DNA from: an uncultured Roseburia sp.
GTDB lineage: Bacteria; Bacillota; Clostridia; Lachnospirales; Lachnospiraceae
Reading direction: 5' to 3'
Assembly: GCA_947573605.1 (NCBI GenBank)
Contig: CANPGM010000007.1
Coordinates: 19,431-83,430, forward strand
Length of the DNA stretch: 64,000 bases
A program made the translations under genes and the position numbers. The notes under the pieces were generated by a model that saw only the letters and a list, made by a program, of their open reading frames with translations, searched no databases and was not told the DNA's origin. This document shows, one piece after another, positions 9,990 to 18,967 of the stretch. The stretch's first letter is position 1, and each line of letters begins with the position of its first letter.

Positions 9990-10841
9990 TCAGATGTTTT
10001 TTGTCGTTGTCCGCAGACTTTTCGGCGCTTCATGAAAGTGTTTTTTATAGGCTCTTGAAAAGGTCGAATAATTTTTATAGCCGCATGCATAGCAGACTTC
10101 CGTGATCGGTTTTCCTGTAAGAATCAGTTCTTTCGCCAGAAGAAGGCGCTTTGCGGAAATATAGTTTCCGATGGTATAACCGGTTTCTTCTTTGAAAGAG
10201 TGCATCAGATAGTAGCGGCTTAAGAAAAAGCGTTCCGCCAGATGATCGATGTCTAATTCTTCCGTCAGATGGCCGTTTATGTATTCGAGAATCGAAAGAA
10301 TCGTTTCATTTGAAGCAGTGTTGCTGATATAGGAGACGTCGTCGTAAAGCGCGGCGCGGTTTAATTCAATCATAAATGTTAAAAACAGTGATTCGCGGTA
10401 TAATTCCGCCGCATATCCCCTGTCTGCAATGGAATTTTCCAGAGCGCGGGCGGCGGTATGCAGTCTGCTGCCTTCAAAGGAGCGGAGGCGGAGTACATGC
10501 GACTGTTCTTTATGCGCTCTGGCAAAACAAAGGCCGAGGTCATACGCTTCGTTTAAATAAGCGTTTAAAAAGTCAGGCGCGACGTAAAGGATAATCCGTT
10601 CATAGGGACTGCAGCTGTTGATTACCGGTTTGTGTACTTCCCCGGAATGAACCAGTACAATATCATTCGGCAGCAGTTCGTAAGCACGGCCTTCAATGTG
10701 GTAGGTCACATCTCCGCTTAAAAGAAGCAAAATCTTATAAAAATCATGATAATGGCAGGAAAATCGATTCCGCTCCGTATCTGTCAAATGAAACATCTTA
10801 AAATTACTGTGAAGGTAGCCCGCTTTACGGTAAGGATTCAT
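9990..10841 (-). CDS. AraC-family transcriptional regulator with N-terminal cupin
   Basis: 283 residues. The N-terminal half is an AraC-type cupin sensor (FSCHYHDFYKILLLLSGDVTYHIEG, then LLPNDIVLVHSGEVHKP). The C-terminal 100 residues form the double helix-turn-helix, with LAERFFLSRYYLMHSFKEE and the signature region ITEVCYACGYKNYSTFSRAYKKHF. Effector and targets are unknown. It is divergent from dapF and convergent with the pyrophosphatase gene, so neither neighbour identifies the regulon. Confidence 0.9.
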   Translation of the reverse strand: MNPYRKAGYLHSNFKMFHLTDTERNRFSCHYHDFYKILLLLSGDVTYHIEGRAYELLPNDIVLVHSGEVHKPVINSCSPYERIILYVAPDFLNAYLNEAYDLGLCFARAHKEQSHVLRLRSFEGSRLHTAARALENSIADRGYAAELYRESLFLTFMIELNRAALYDDVSYISNTASNETILSILEYINGHLTEELDIDHLAERFFLSRYYLMHSFKEETGYTIGNYISAKRLLLAKELILTGKPITEVCYACGYKNYSTFSRAYKKHFHEAPKSLRTTTKNI

Positions 10842-10892
10842 ATCTTTCTCACTTCTGGCGTCGTATTCGGCCGGTGTATTTTTCGCATTCTT

Positions 10893-10921
10893 ATTTTATT
10901 CCATAAAAGCACCATATGCAA
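10893..10921 (-). promoter_or_regulatory. Promoter of the AraC-family gene
   Basis: On the - strand TTGCAT (10916-10921), a 17-bp spacer and TAAAAT (10893-10898) match the vegetative consensus, about 50 bp upstream of the start codon. Confidence 0.55.
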
Positions 10922-11033
10922 TGTTTTTGACACATATTTCATATTTTCTTTAAAAAGTGTTCTATATAATAATAGGAAAGATACGTATAACGATGCCAAT
11001 ATCCACAAATGCAGAAGAAAGGCGATGATTGTT

Positions 11034-11867
11034 ATGAAATTCACAAAGATGCACGGATGCGGAAACGATTATGTATATGTAAATTGTTTTGAGGAGAACG
11101 TAAAAGAACCCGGCGAGACGGCCCGTCGAATCAGTGACAGACGATTCGGAATCGGCTCGGACGGATTGATTTTAATCTGCCCGTCCGAAAAGGCGGATGT
11201 CCGGATGCGTATGTATAATGCGGACGGTTCGGAAGGAGAAATGTGCGGAAACGGAATCCGCTGTGTTGCAAAATATGTGTATGACCGCGGCTTATCCGGC
11301 AAAACGGAGCTCTCTGTTGAAACGGGCGCGGGAATCAAACGCCTGAAGCTTTTTACAGAAGAGGGAAAAGTTACGCAGGTCAGAGTGGATATGGGAGAAC
11401 CGATTTTAGACCCGGAACAGATTCCCGTTCTTTCTTCAAAAGAGCGTGTGATTGACGAACCGATTATGGTAAACGGGAAGGAATGGCGTATGACCTGCGT
11501 TTCGATGGGGAATCCGCATGCGGTAGTTTTTGTACCGGATACGGAAAGTCTTGAAATTGAAAAGTACGGCCCTTATTTTGAATGCCACGAACGGTTTCCG
11601 AAGCGCATCAATACGGAATTTGTGCAGGTGACGGACAGGGATGAAATAAATATGAGAGTATGGGAACGCGGTTCGGCTGAGACATGGGCATGCGGTACCG
11701 GAACCTGCGCCAGTGTAATGGCCTGCATCTTAAACGACAAAACAGACGATACGGTGCTTGTACATCTGCGCGGCGGAGATCTGAAGATTGAATATGACAG
11801 AGATACAAATCATTTATTTATGACGGGACCGGCGGAGACGGTTTTTGAAGGAGAGTGGCCGGATTAG
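11034..11867 (+). CDS. dapF: Diaminopimelate epimerase
   Basis: Converts LL- to meso-2,6-diaminopimelate, the precursor of lysine and of the peptidoglycan cross-linking residue. 277 residues, normal for the family. The two catalytic cysteines are Cys71 (EMCGNGIRC) and Cys220 (WACGTGTC). N-terminus MKFTKMHGCGNDYVYVN is typical. The frame stays open far upstream, but ATG 11034 has AAAGG at 11 nt and matches family N-termini; ATG 11025 lies too close to that site. First gene of dapF-murE-dapA. Confidence 0.96.
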   Translation: MKFTKMHGCGNDYVYVNCFEENVKEPGETARRISDRRFGIGSDGLILICPSEKADVRMRMYNADGSEGEMCGNGIRCVAKYVYDRGLSGKTELSVETGAGIKRLKLFTEEGKVTQVRVDMGEPILDPEQIPVLSSKERVIDEPIMVNGKEWRMTCVSMGNPHAVVFVPDTESLEIEKYGPYFECHERFPKRINTEFVQVTDRDEINMRVWERGSAETWACGTGTCASVMACILNDKTDDTVLVHLRGGDLKIEYDRDTNHLFMTGPAETVFEGEWPD

Positions 11868-11935
11868 ACTTGCCGGAATGAGACCGCATATTGTGAGACA
11901 GACGGGAAAGTGAATGAAAGGAATGAGGAGATCGG

Positions 11936-13399
11936 ATGAAGCTTTTTCAGTTACTTGAGAAAATAAATTACGAGGTGGTACAGGGAAGTACGGAAACAGA
12001 GATTTCTACGCTTGTATACGATTCCAGAAAGGTGACGGCAGGCTCTGTTTTTGTCTGTATTTCGGGAGCGGTTATGGACGCGCATAAATTTATTCCCGAT
12101 GTCATTGCAAAGGGCGCGGCGGCAGTGATTGTGGAAAAAGAGGGAGTAGAGGCAGCGGGTGTGACCGTGATTCGGGTAGAAGATACCAGGTATGCGCTTG
12201 CTTGTATGTCGGCGGCATATTTTCATTATCCTGCAAAACGTCTTAAAACGATCGGGATTACGGGAACAAAAGGAAAAACGACGACGACTTATATGATAAA
12301 GTCTATTTTAGAGGCAGCAGGAATCAGGACGGGCCTGATCGGGACAATCGAGGTCATGATCGGGGAGAAATACATTCCGGCAAAAAATACGACGCCGGAG
12401 TCTTACGAACTGCAGGAATATTTTTATGAAATGGCAGAGGCAGGAATAGAAGCCGTTGTGATGGAAGTCTCTTCGCAGGGCCTGATGCTTCACCGTGTTT
12501 CCGGATTTCAGTTTGATTACGGCGTTTTTACGAACCTGGAGCCGGATCATATCGGAGAAAACGAGCATAAGGATTTTGCGGACTATATGCATTGTAAAAG
12601 TCTGCTGTTTCGTCAGTGCAGGCTTGGGATTTTAAACGCGGACAGCGAGCATCTGGCAGGTATTTTAGAAGGACATACATGCGGGGTAGAGACGTTTGGC
12701 TTCGATTCGTCCGCGAATCTGCGTGCAGAGGACATGAAACTGATTCATAAACCGGGATTTATCGGCGTATCGTATCATGTGGGAGGAGAAATGGATTTTG
12801 ATGTGACGCTGAATGTTCCGGGCCGGTTTTCGGTCTACAATTCTCTGACTGCAATTGCAATCTGCCGTCATTTTAAGGTGCGGGAGGCGCTGATTCAGGA
12901 AGCGCTGGGTCATGTGGTAGTAAAGGGACGAATTGAGCTGGTACCGGTGTCTCCCAAATTTACGATGATGATTGATTATGCCCACAACGCGATGGCGCTG
13001 GAAAGTCTGCTTACGACATTGAGAGAATACGAGCCGAACCGTCTGGTCTGTCTGTTCGGATGCGGAGGAAACCGCGCAAAATCAAGGCGCTATGAGATGG
13101 GGGAGGTATCTTCGAGACTGGCGGACCTGACCGTAGTTACATCGGATAATCCAAGATTTGAAGAACCGCTTGCTATTATGGAAGATATTATAGAAGGTGT
13201 GAGAAAGGCGGACGGCGCATATGTAGCGATTCCGGATCGGAAGGAAGCAATTGCATATTGTATCCGGAATGCCAAAGAGGGAGACGTAATTATCCTTGCC
13301 GGAAAAGGTCATGAGGATTATCAGGAGATAAACGGGGAGAAGCATCCGATGGATGAGCGGAAATTAATTGCCGACATTATCGCGCATTCTTCCATATAA
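11936..13399 (+). CDS. murE: UDP-MurNAc-tripeptide synthetase (MurE)
   Basis: Adds the third amino acid of the peptidoglycan stem peptide to UDP-MurNAc-L-Ala-D-Glu using ATP. 487 residues with the Mur ligase layout: N-terminal UDP-binding domain, ATP site GITGTKGKTTTTY (about 107-119), and C-terminal domain with DNPR starting at Asp404. DNPR is the motif of meso-diaminopimelate-specific MurE, which fits DapF upstream and DapA downstream. Start ATG 11936 has GAGGAG at 5 nt. Confidence 0.96.
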   Translation: MKLFQLLEKINYEVVQGSTETEISTLVYDSRKVTAGSVFVCISGAVMDAHKFIPDVIAKGAAAVIVEKEGVEAAGVTVIRVEDTRYALACMSAAYFHYPAKRLKTIGITGTKGKTTTTYMIKSILEAAGIRTGLIGTIEVMIGEKYIPAKNTTPESYELQEYFYEMAEAGIEAVVMEVSSQGLMLHRVSGFQFDYGVFTNLEPDHIGENEHKDFADYMHCKSLLFRQCRLGILNADSEHLAGILEGHTCGVETFGFDSSANLRAEDMKLIHKPGFIGVSYHVGGEMDFDVTLNVPGRFSVYNSLTAIAICRHFKVREALIQEALGHVVVKGRIELVPVSPKFTMMIDYAHNAMALESLLTTLREYEPNRLVCLFGCGGNRAKSRRYEMGEVSSRLADLTVVTSDNPRFEEPLAIMEDIIEGVRKADGAYVAIPDRKEAIAYCIRNAKEGDVIILAGKGHEDYQEINGEKHPMDERKLIADIIAHSSI

Positions 13400-13455
13400 A
13401 AGATTGACGTTCACAAAAGAAGCACAGGAGCTTGGGCAGAAATGGGGGAGAGGAT

Positions 13456-14340
13456 ATGTCTGTTTTTAAGGGTGCGGGAGTTGCGCTGGTAACTCCTTTT
13501 CATGAGGATGAAAGCGTCAATTATGAAGCTTTGGAAAAATTGATCGAACTGCAGATTGCAGACGGCGCGGATGCGCTGATTGTATGCGGTACGACGGGAG
13601 AACCGTCTACAATGACGGAAGAAGAACGGCTTTCGGTCATTGATTTTGCGGTAAAAAAGGGAGCCGGCCGGATTCCTTTGATTGCAGGGACCGGAGGCAA
13701 TTGTACTGCGAAAGCCGCAGAGTTTTCGAAAAAGGCGCAAGACCTGGGTGCGGACGGACTTTTGGTAGTGACGCCTTATTATAACAAAGCGACGCAGGAA
13801 GGATTGTTCAGACATTATAAAACAATTGCTTCGGGAGTACGGCTTCCGATTATCATGTATAACGTGCCGTCGCGGACCGGGGTCAATCTTTTGCCGGAAA
13901 CGGCAGTCCGGCTTGCAAAAGAGATGCCCAATATTGTCGGCGTGAAAGAAGCGTCCGGCAATATTTCACAGATTGCCGAACTTGCGATGCTTGGAAAAGG
14001 AGTTCTGGATCTTTATTCCGGCAATGACAATCAGGTTCTTCCGATTCTTTCACTCGGCGGAATCGGCGTGATTTCGGTATTTGCAAATCTTTCGCCGCGT
14101 ATTATGCATGATATAGTGTCGGAATATCTGGAGGGCGACAGAGAGAGGGCGCTTCGTCTGCAGCTTTCGTATCTGCCGCTGATGCAGGCGCTGTTTTGCG
14201 AGGTAAACCCGATTCCGGTAAAGGCGGCGTTAAATCTTATGGGAAGAAATGCGGGACCGGTAAGACTTCCTCTGACGGAGCTTTCCGGGAAAAACAAAGA
14301 GCTGCTGGAGCAGGAAATGAGGCGGTGCGGGCTGCTGTAA
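13456..14340 (+). CDS. dapA: 4-hydroxy-tetrahydrodipicolinate synthase
   Basis: Condenses pyruvate with aspartate semialdehyde, the first committed step toward diaminopimelate and lysine. 294 residues. Schiff-base Lys164 lies in VGVKEASGN, catalytic Tyr135 in MYNVPSRTG, and the GTTGEPSTM active-site loop is intact. ATG 13456 is preferred over an upstream TTG (13432) because GGGGGAGAGG immediately precedes it. Last gene of the dap/mur group, followed by a terminator. Confidence 0.95.
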   Translation: MSVFKGAGVALVTPFHEDESVNYEALEKLIELQIADGADALIVCGTTGEPSTMTEEERLSVIDFAVKKGAGRIPLIAGTGGNCTAKAAEFSKKAQDLGADGLLVVTPYYNKATQEGLFRHYKTIASGVRLPIIMYNVPSRTGVNLLPETAVRLAKEMPNIVGVKEASGNISQIAELAMLGKGVLDLYSGNDNQVLPILSLGGIGVISVFANLSPRIMHDIVSEYLEGDRERALRLQLSYLPLMQALFCEVNPIPVKAALNLMGRNAGPVRLPLTELSGKNKELLEQEMRRCGLL

Positions 14341-14378
14341 CAAATCGTATGCGAACAATGGAATAACCGGTATACGGG

Positions 14379-14412
14379 CCGGGCAGAGAGCAGGGTTCTC
14401 TGTCCGGTTTTT
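14379..14412 (+). terminator. Intrinsic terminator after dapA
   Basis: CCGGGCAGAGA (14379-14389) pairs with TCTCTGTCCGG (14397-14407, one G-U pair), followed by five T. Confidence 0.85.
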
Positions 14413-14476
14413 ATTTTGGCCGGTAAGGCAGCAGAAACATTGTCGACAGGTGTAAAGAAATGGCTTTATGAAAATC

Positions 14477-14506
14477 TTGACGCGCTGCCCGAAACGCGCG
14501 TATAAT
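14477..14506 (+). promoter_or_regulatory. Promoter with inverted repeat, ahead of the GntR-type regulator
   Basis: TTGACG (14477-14482), an 18-bp spacer and TATAAT (14501-14506). ACGCGC (14480-14485) and GCGCGT (14496-14501) form an inverted repeat inside the promoter, a good position for a repressor operator. Autoregulation by the downstream FadR-type protein is inferred. Confidence 0.7.
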
Positions 14507-14545
14507 AAATGAGGACAAAACTGTGGTTTTACACGGAGTAATACA

Positions 14546-15280
14546 ATGTATCAGATAGAAAAGATGAGTAAAAAGCTGCTTGCTCCCCAGGTGGAAGAGG
14601 AGCTGATGAATTATATTTTACATGAACCGATTAAAATCGGAGAAAAGATTCCGAACGAATACGAACTGGCGGAGCGGTTCGGGGTCGGCAGAAGTACGAT
14701 TCGCGAGACCGTGAAAAGCCTTGTAACAAAGGGGATTCTTGAGGTACGGAGAGGCTCAGGTACCTATGTCGTCAGTACCAGCAGTACGGATGAGGATCCG
14801 TTGGGGCTGGCGAAATTTACGGATAAATACAAGCTCGCGTTGGAGCTGTTTGAGGTACGGCTGATGTTAGAACCCGAAATCGCCGCGCTTGCCTGTGAAT
14901 ATGCGACGCAGGAGGAAAAGGAGGAATTAAAGCGTCTGTGCGACGAGACGGAACAGTTATATACTTCCGGGAAAAACCATACCGCAAAAGATATTGCGTT
15001 CCATACCTGTATCGCACATTGCAGCAGAAATCGTGTAGTGGAACTGCTTCTGCCGATTATCCATACGGCGATTGCTACGTTTGTCAATCTGACAAACCGC
15101 TGTCTGATGGACGAAACGATTGAAACGCATCGGGCGATTACCGAGGCTATCATAAAAAAAGATGCGGTTGGGGCCAAATGCGCGATGATTATGCATTTGA
15201 CTTACAACCGCCAGATGCTTCTCAAGCGAAAGGAGGAATTAATGAACACAAAAGAGAAGGATAAAAGGTATGATGAATAA
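14546..15280 (+). CDS. FadR-subfamily GntR transcriptional regulator
   Basis: 244 residues. The winged helix-turn-helix at about 10-75 includes LAERFGVGRSTIRETVKSLV and the wing GILEVRRGSGTYV. The rest is an all-helical FCD ligand-binding domain (about 90-225). Regulators of this subfamily commonly sense organic or sugar acids. It lies directly upstream of a gluconate-type permease and an IlvD/Edd dehydratase, whose promoter carries palindromic candidate operators, so it probably controls sugar-acid uptake and breakdown. The ligand is not identifiable. Confidence 0.9.
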   Translation: MYQIEKMSKKLLAPQVEEELMNYILHEPIKIGEKIPNEYELAERFGVGRSTIRETVKSLVTKGILEVRRGSGTYVVSTSSTDEDPLGLAKFTDKYKLALELFEVRLMLEPEIAALACEYATQEEKEELKRLCDETEQLYTSGKNHTAKDIAFHTCIAHCSRNRVVELLLPIIHTAIATFVNLTNRCLMDETIETHRAITEAIIKKDAVGAKCAMIMHLTYNRQMLLKRKEELMNTKEKDKRYDE

Positions 15281-15326
15281 AGAACCGTTTTGCAGATGCG
15301 AGAATAACGTATTGTAATAATGCACA

Positions 15327-15367
15327 AAAGATGGTGAGTATCCAAAGGGATATTCATCTTTTTTTGT
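15327..15367 (+). terminator. Terminator after the GntR-type regulator
   Basis: An imperfect stem joins AGATGGTGAGTATCC and GGATATTCATCT around a short loop, followed by seven T. It separates the regulator from the permease operon. Confidence 0.7.
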
Positions 15368-15390
15368 ATGAATTGGAGAAAAAAGAGAAG

Positions 15391-15433
15391 ATACATCAGA
15401 TGTATTGACAAGAATACTGCTTGATTATAGAAT
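15391..15433 (+). promoter_or_regulatory. Permease-operon promoter with palindromic operator
   Basis: TTGACA (15405-15410), 17-bp spacer and TAGAAT (15428-15433) form a good vegetative promoter. ATACATCAGATGTAT (15391-15405), a perfect 7-1-7 palindrome, abuts the -35 box. It is the best candidate site for the adjacent GntR-type regulator. Confidence 0.72.
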
Positions 15434-15445
15434 AAATTCAACATA

Positions 15446-15463
15446 ACATATGACGTCAGATGT
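15446..15463 (+). promoter_or_regulatory. Second candidate operator in the permease leader
   Basis: ACATATGACGTCAGATGT has outer ACAT/ATGT and inner GACGTC symmetry and lies just downstream of the expected start of transcription. Its half-sites resemble the 15-bp palindrome at 15391. Confidence 0.45.
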
Positions 15464-15484
15464 TTGTGGAGCATTTGTAAGAAT

Positions 15485-15526
15485 ATAACGTCCCGGAATA
15501 CAATTTCTTTGTTTCGGGAACGTTAT
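15485..15526 (+). other. Hairpin in the permease 5' leader
   Basis: ATAACGTCCCGGAA (15485-15498) can pair with TTCGGGAACGTTAT (15513-15526) apart from one bulge on each arm. No T-run follows, so it is a leader stem-loop rather than a terminator. Confidence 0.5.
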
Positions 15527-15563
15527 TCAGTAAACAAGGGGAAAGCAGAAGGAGGAAATGATT

Positions 15564-16919
15564 ATGGGTGATGTGGCGGCTCTTGATTCTACGAGACTCA
15601 TTATTGCGGCGGTGATTGGTTTGGCTCTGCTGCTGGTATTAATTATTAAGTTTAAGATTCACGCCATGCTTTCGATTTTGATCGGTGCAGTTGTAATCGG
15701 CATGGGCGCCGGAATGCCGTTTTCCGAAATTGTAACGGCGGTAAACGACGGTATCGGGAATACGCTGCAGGGAATCGCGCTTCTGGTCGGTCTCGGTTCC
15801 ATGTTTGGGGCAATACTGGAGGTTTCGGGAGGCGCTCAGACTTTGGCGGTTACGATGGTAAAACGGTTCGGAGACAGAAAAGCCGCATGGGCGCTCGGTA
15901 TTACGGGTCTTGTTATTGCAATGCCCGTTTTCTTTGACGCAGGTCTGATTATTCTGATTCCGCTTGCGTTTTCTCTTGCAAAGAGAACGAAAAGGTCTTC
16001 TCTGTTTTATGCGATTCCGCTTCTGGCGGGACTTGCGGTTGGTCATGCGTTTATTCCGCCTACACCCGGTCCGGTGCTTGTAGCGACAATGCTGAACGTA
16101 GATCTCGGATGGGTGATACTGGTGGGCATATTCTGCGGAATTTTTGCCATGATTGTGGCGGGACCCGTATGGGGAGCCTTCTGCGGAAAGAAATACAACG
16201 TTCCGGTTCCGGAACATGTGGCAAATCAGGAGGATTTTGACGAATCAAAGCTTCCGGGGTTTGGGACGGTTGTAGGAATTATTTTAATTCCGCTGATTCT
16301 GATTGTATTAAAATCTCTGGCGGGCGTCATTCCGGCGTTTGCGAAGGCGGAACCGGTTTTAAACTTTTTGGGTCAGCCGTTTATGGCGCTTTTGATTGCA
16401 ACGATTGCAGCGATGTTTCTATTGGGAATCCGGCACGGATATAAACTGCCGGAACTTGAAAAAATAATGACTAAATCACTGGAACCGACAGGTCTGATTC
16501 TTCTGGTAACGGCCTGCGGCGGCGTGCTCCGCTATATGCTTCAGTATTCCGGACTCGGAGACGTAATCGGAAACGCGGTGGCGTCGGCAAATCTTCCGCT
16601 GGTTCTTGTAGCGTTCCTTGTAGCCGCGTTAGTCAGAATCTGTGTGGGCTCTTCTACTGTGGCAATGACGATGGCTGCGGGCATTATTGCGGCAATGCCG
16701 GGCATTTCGGAGCTTTCTCCCATGTATCTGGCATGTGTGACGGCAGCGGTAGCAGGCGGTTCGACCGTATGTTCGCATTTTAACGATTCCGGTTTCTGGC
16801 TGGTAAAATCTCTGGTTGGTCTGGACGAAAAGACGACGTTAAAAACGTGGACCATTATGGAGACACTGGTCGGAGGCGTAGGATTTATCGTAGCGTTTGT
16901 GATTTCTTTCTTTGTATAA
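15564..16919 (+). CDS. GntP-family gluconate/sugar-acid:H+ symporter
   Basis: 451 residues and very hydrophobic, with 12 or more probable membrane spans from residue about 10 to the C-terminus, as in GntP/GntT permeases. Recognisable stretches are IKFKIHAMLSILIGAVVIGMG near the N-terminus, PVFFDAGLIILIPLAFSLAKR, and AGGSTVCSHFNDSGFWLVK near the C-terminus. Family members import gluconate or related hexonates. ATG 15564 lies 8 nt from AAGGAGG; ATG 15558 would be only 2 nt away. It is followed 35 nt later by the dehydratase, so both are probably one operon. Confidence 0.93.
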   Translation: MGDVAALDSTRLIIAAVIGLALLLVLIIKFKIHAMLSILIGAVVIGMGAGMPFSEIVTAVNDGIGNTLQGIALLVGLGSMFGAILEVSGGAQTLAVTMVKRFGDRKAAWALGITGLVIAMPVFFDAGLIILIPLAFSLAKRTKRSSLFYAIPLLAGLAVGHAFIPPTPGPVLVATMLNVDLGWVILVGIFCGIFAMIVAGPVWGAFCGKKYNVPVPEHVANQEDFDESKLPGFGTVVGIILIPLILIVLKSLAGVIPAFAKAEPVLNFLGQPFMALLIATIAAMFLLGIRHGYKLPELEKIMTKSLEPTGLILLVTACGGVLRYMLQYSGLGDVIGNAVASANLPLVLVAFLVAALVRICVGSSTVAMTMAAGIIAAMPGISELSPMYLACVTAAVAGGSTVCSHFNDSGFWLVKSLVGLDEKTTLKTWTIMETLVGGVGFIVAFVISFFV

Positions 16920-16954
16920 AAGAAAGTACGGCAGAATAGACAGGAGGAATATTT

Positions 16955-18709
16955 ATGGAATTGATGAGTCAGAAAATGAGAAAGCTTGCGCCGGAGTTGG
17001 ACCCTTTGCGCATCGGTACCGGATGGAAGCCGGAGGATTTGGAGAAGCCGCAGGTTATGATAGAAAGTACATTCGGAGACAGCCATCCCGGCAGCGGTCA
17101 TCTTGATATTCTTGTGGAAGAAGTAAGAAAAGGTGTGGAAGAGGCAGGGGGACATGGAGCCAGGTATTTTGCAACGGATATCTGCGACGGAGAGAGCCAG
17201 GGTACGGACGGAATTAATTACAGTCTTGCCAGCCGGGAAATGATTGCAAATATGATTGAGATTCACGGAAATGCGACGCCTTTTGACGCCGGCGTTTTTC
17301 TGGCAAGCTGTGATAAAGGAATGCCTGCCAATCTTATGGGACTTGCAAGAGTAAATATTCCTTCTGTTGTCGTGCCGGGAGGCACAATGAATGCGGGTCC
17401 GGAAATGCTGACACTGGAACAGCTTGGGATGTACAGCGCCAAATTCCAGAGAGGCGAGATCGACGAGGAGAAGTTCAACTGGGCAAAGTGCAACGCCTGT
17501 CCGAGCTGCGGAGCCTGTTCGTTTATCGGCACGGCTTCTACGATGCAGATTATGGCGGAGGCGCTTGGACTCGCGCTTCCCGGCAGCGCGTTAATGCCTG
17601 CGACAAGTCCTGATTTACGTGATTTTGCGCGCGAAGCGGGCAGGCAGGCGGTAAAACTTGCCACGACGCCCGGTATGCGGCCCGGCGATCTTGTAACGAT
17701 GGACAGTTTTGAAAACGCGATTCTTGTACATGCGGCCATTTCGGGAAGCACAAACTGTCTGCTTCATATTCCGGCGCTTGCGCATGAATTCGGGATTGAA
17801 ATTACCGGAGATACGTTTGACAGACTGCACAGAGGCGCCCGTTATCTTCTGGACATCCGTCCGGCGGGAAGATGGCCTGCCGAAGTCTTTTATTATGCGG
17901 GCGGCGTTCCCGCGATTATGGAAGAAATAAAGGAACACCTGCATCTGGATTGTATGACGGTGACGGGCAGGACGCTGGGCGAGAATTTAAAAGAATTGCG
18001 GGAAAACGGATTTTATGAACGCTGTCAGGAATGGCTTGCTGAATTTAACAGCCGTTACAACGTGTCTTTGACGAAAGAAGACATTATTCGGCCCTATGAC
18101 AAGGCGATCGGGACAAACGGCAGTATTGCCGTCTTAAAGGGAAATCTGGCGCCGGAGGGCGCGGTAATCAAGCATACCGCCTGCCCGCCGGAAATGTATC
18201 AGGCAGTTTTGCGTGCAAAGCCGTTTGACAGCGAGGAGGAATGCCTGGATGCGGTATTAAAGCATCAGGTACAGAAAGGGGACGCTGTTTTCATCCGTTA
18301 CGAAGGCCCGCGCGCTTCGGGTATGCCGGAGATGTTTTATACCTCCGAGGCAATCAGCAGCGACGCGGAGCTTGGCCGCAGTATTGCGCTGATTACGGAC
18401 GGCCGCTTTTCGGGAGCGTCGACGGGGCCGGTGATCGGGCACTGCAGTCCGGAAGCAGTCGACGGAGGGCCGATTGCGCTGGTGGAAGAAGGAGATTTAA
18501 TTGAGATTGACATAATGGGCAGAAAGCTGAATATTATCGGAATTGCCGGGGAGAAGAAAAGCCCGGAAGAAGTGGAGCGAGTGCTGTCCGAACGGAGAAA
18601 GAAGTTAAAACCCCGTCTGCCGAAATACAGAAAAGGCGTGCTGCGTTTATTTTCCGAACTGGCGGCAAGCCCGATGAAAGGCGCGTATCTGGACTACGGA
18701 GAAGAATAG
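16955..18709 (+). CDS. IlvD/Edd-family dehydratase, probably for a sugar acid
   Basis: 584 residues of the dihydroxyacid/6-phosphogluconate dehydratase family, which removes water from 2,3-dihydroxy acids using an Fe-S cluster. Visible cluster-region cysteines are Cys119 (SCDKGMP) and Cys182, Cys185 and Cys188 (CPSCGACSF). The position that holds the first cluster cysteine in IlvD reads HPGSGHLD without a cysteine. Linkage to GntP and a FadR-type regulator argues for an aldonate substrate rather than branched-chain amino acid synthesis. No KDG kinase or aldolase is nearby. ATG 16955 has CAGGAGG at 8 nt. Confidence 0.85.
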   Translation: MELMSQKMRKLAPELDPLRIGTGWKPEDLEKPQVMIESTFGDSHPGSGHLDILVEEVRKGVEEAGGHGARYFATDICDGESQGTDGINYSLASREMIANMIEIHGNATPFDAGVFLASCDKGMPANLMGLARVNIPSVVVPGGTMNAGPEMLTLEQLGMYSAKFQRGEIDEEKFNWAKCNACPSCGACSFIGTASTMQIMAEALGLALPGSALMPATSPDLRDFAREAGRQAVKLATTPGMRPGDLVTMDSFENAILVHAAISGSTNCLLHIPALAHEFGIEITGDTFDRLHRGARYLLDIRPAGRWPAEVFYYAGGVPAIMEEIKEHLHLDCMTVTGRTLGENLKELRENGFYERCQEWLAEFNSRYNVSLTKEDIIRPYDKAIGTNGSIAVLKGNLAPEGAVIKHTACPPEMYQAVLRAKPFDSEEECLDAVLKHQVQKGDAVFIRYEGPRASGMPEMFYTSEAISSDAELGRSIALITDGRFSGASTGPVIGHCSPEAVDGGPIALVEEGDLIEIDIMGRKLNIIGIAGEKKSPEEVERVLSERRKKLKPRLPKYRKGVLRLFSELAASPMKGAYLDYGEE

Positions 18710-18738
18710 ATTTACAGAAAAAGGAAAAAATAACAATG

Positions 18739-18776
18739 GCCTGCAGGTTCTTATTTAAGGGAGCCTGCAGGCTTTT
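18739..18776 (+). terminator. Terminator after the dehydratase
   Basis: GCCTGCAGG (18739-18747) pairs with CCTGCAGGC (18764-18772), then TTTT. Confidence 0.78.
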
Positions 18777-18967
18777 GTTCGGTGTGAGACAATAAAACGG
18801 ATGACAGGAATTTTTGAAATTCGATCGTATAGATTGAAACAGGATATACTGAATGATAAAATGAAACAGGTTGAGGTTTATCATATTTAAGAGAAGATAC
18901 CAATGAATCAACTGTTGATTGAAGCATATAAAAAAGCGCACAGAAGAAGCGCAGAAAAGAGGAGAAC

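Noticed and set aside
15639..16217. 192-residue - strand frame under the GntP gene
   Set aside because: It is the complement of a hydrophobic membrane protein gene, no homology or ribosome site.
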